A DNA stretch of 64,000 nt from JAJPHW01 sp963799065 (lineage in GTDB: Bacteria > Acidobacteriota > Terriglobia > Terriglobales > Acidobacteriaceae): the NCBI GenBank assembly GCA_963799065.1, contig CAWCVJ010000001.1:1922001-1986000 (forward strand), given 5' to 3'. Position numbers and translations under genes: made by a program. The notes under the pieces were generated by a model. That model saw only the letters and a program-made list of their open reading frames with translations, ran no database searches and had not been told where the DNA came from. Shown here piece by piece: positions 62,900 to 64,000 of this stretch; the stretch's first letter is position 1; each line of letters begins with the position of its first letter.

Positions 62900-64000
62900 A
62901 TGCCCCGGCCCGCTCCAATTCCGCAGCCCATGCTTTCAGCGATCCGCGAGTTTCGTTTTCGATTTCACGGTGAGCCCACCGTTTTCCGCGCTCCGGGACG
63001 GGTCAATCTGATCGGAGAGCATACCGACTACAACGATGGGTTTGTCATGCCCGTGGCTCTGGAGTTAGCCACCTACGTCGCCGTGGGGCCGCGCGACGAC
63101 ACCGAACTGCGTGTTTTCTCCATCGATTTCGATGAGCAGCGGACTCAATCTCTCGATGCCGTCAAGCCAACGTCCCCCGGTCACTGGAGCGACTATGTTT
63201 ACGGTGTTTGCGCGACACTCGCGGCGCGCGGAGTAGAACTCCGCGGCGCGAATCTGGTCATCTCCGGGGGCGTTCCCATGGGAGCCGGCCTGAGTTCCTC
63301 GGCGGCAATCGAGGTGGCCACGGCGTTCGCTCTGCTGCACAACTCGCACCGTGAACTCGATCGCAAGCAGATTGCTCTCGCCTGCCAGCAGGCCGAGCAT
63401 GAGTACGCAGGCACGCGTTGCGGCATCATGGATCAGTTCATCTCCTGCCTCGGGCAAGCTGGAAACGCGCTGCTCATCGACTGCCGCTCGTTGGAACACC
63501 GCCTGTTACCGCTTCGCGAAGAGTACAAAATCGCCATTTGCGACACCGGTGCAAAACACGAACACGCCTCGGGAGAATACAACAGGCGCCGCTCGGAGTG
63601 TGAGGAGGCGGTCGCTTATCTTAAAGCCCAACTCCCGAAAATCGCATCTCTGCGCGACGTCTCTCTCCCACAACTGAATGAGTTCGGCCGCGGAATGTCC
63701 GAGGTTCTTTTACGGCGCGCCCGTCACGTTATTACGGAGAATGAGCGGGTGCTGCACGCAGCGGAAGCCTTGTCCAACGGTGACAATGATCGTTTCGGGG
63801 CGCTGATGTTCGCTTCCCACCGAAGCTTGCGAGATGATTATGAGGTGAGCTGCGAAGAACTGGATGTCATGGTGTCGCTTGCGCAAACAATCGAAGGCGT
63901 GGTGGGCGCACGCATGACTGGCGGGGGATTTGGAGGATGCACCGTCAATCTGCTTCGTCGCGATGCCGTTTCCCAGTTTCAGAGCGAGATCACTGTCCGG
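62900..64000 (+). CDS. galK: Galactokinase, 3' end cut by the window
   Basis: At least 367 residues; the frame stays open to the last base. ATG 62900 or 62930 is the start, neither with a clear ribosome site. GHMP kinase marks: FRAPGRVNLIGEHTDYNDGFVMP (galactokinase signature), VPMGAGLSSSAAIEVA (ATP loop), and the C-terminal GARMTGGGFGGCTVNLL. Also QFISCLGQAGNALLIDCRSL. It phosphorylates galactose at C1 in the Leloir pathway. The rest of any gal operon would lie beyond the window. Confidence 0.93.
   Translation, partial: MPRPAPIPQPMLSAIREFRFRFHGEPTVFRAPGRVNLIGEHTDYNDGFVMPVALELATYVAVGPRDDTELRVFSIDFDEQRTQSLDAVKPTSPGHWSDYVYGVCATLAARGVELRGANLVISGGVPMGAGLSSSAAIEVATAFALLHNSHRELDRKQIALACQQAEHEYAGTRCGIMDQFISCLGQAGNALLIDCRSLEHRLLPLREEYKIAICDTGAKHEHASGEYNRRRSECEEAVAYLKAQLPKIASLRDVSLPQLNEFGRGMSEVLLRRARHVITENERVLHAAEALSNGDNDRFGALMFASHRSLRDDYEVSCEELDVMVSLAQTIEGVVGARMTGGGFGGCTVNLLRRDAVSQFQSEITVR

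Overview
The window looks like a piece of a chromosome from a soil Acidobacteriota, most likely class Terriglobia and close to the Koribacter/Sulfotelmatobacter group. This is inferred from gene content and not from a marker-gene comparison. The pointers are an Oar-like TonB-dependent receptor with an N-terminal carboxypeptidase-regulatory domain, PadR plus HAAS-type membrane protein pairs, a YXWGXW-repeat protein, many tiny envelope or stress proteins, pilin-like domains of an acidobacterial type, GC-rich coding, and dense divergent operons with AGGAG ribosome sites. No phage, CRISPR array, insertion sequence or rRNA operon was seen. There are two tRNA genes: Glu, and the initiator Met.

Layout. 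0-4.7 kb: the end of an unrecognised gene, then methionine synthase encoded as two genes overlapping by 4 bp. 4.7-12.5 kb: two divergent, tightly packed operons that look like a catabolic locus. The leftward one holds a Gfo/Idh/MocA dehydrogenase, a creatininase-like hydrolase, a cupin, a D-2-hydroxyacid dehydrogenase and a dicarboxylate/amino-acid:cation symporter. The rightward one holds an FCD-type GntR regulator, a two-subunit UxaA/SuyAB-like lyase and an FAH-family hydrolase. 12.5-13.0 kb: a frameshifted C-terminal remnant of a serine recombinase running into tRNA-Glu, the scar of an integrated element. 13-24 kb: acyl-CoA synthetase, initiator tRNA, PadR/HAAS pair, M61 peptidase, glutamine synthetase, a decayed RelE/RelB-type toxin-antitoxin pair, PolX and a secreted protein with a pilin-like tail. 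24-33 kb: a His/Cys-rich small membrane protein, an Oar-type receptor, two Crp/Fnr regulators, a sigma-54 activator and several small proteins. 33-37.8 kb: purS, glmS, a YdjM-like membrane protein with a 36-residue companion, a duplicated-domain secreted protein and a GNAT acetyltransferase.

37.9-51.9 kb is rich in envelope and stress functions: OmpA-family protein, ECF sigma factor, SYLF protein, a NarX/NarL-like kinase with two response regulators, YXWGXW, CsbD, glycine-zipper stress protein, BON protein, DUF3309 and lmo0937-type micro-proteins, then a TetR-controlled azoreductase/DoxX/flavin monooxygenase group. 52-55 kb: chemotaxis-like genes (CheR and HDOD facing CheX and CheY) without a kinase or receptor. 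55-64 kb: a large TPR lipoprotein, a HAD phosphatase, a HtrA-like protease whose start codon lies inside the preceding terminator, a periplasmic cupredoxin/Tat metallophosphoesterase/DUF2231 group divergent from an ECF sigma/anti-sigma pair, and the 5' part of galactokinase cut by the window end.

The most unusual items are the divergent catabolic locus with no clear known substrate, the terminator/start-codon overlap at 58.45 kb, the recombinase/tRNA scar, the doubly frameshifted toxin-antitoxin pair, and several perfect palindromes in regulatory gaps (29152-29171, 48762-48777, 49767-49801).
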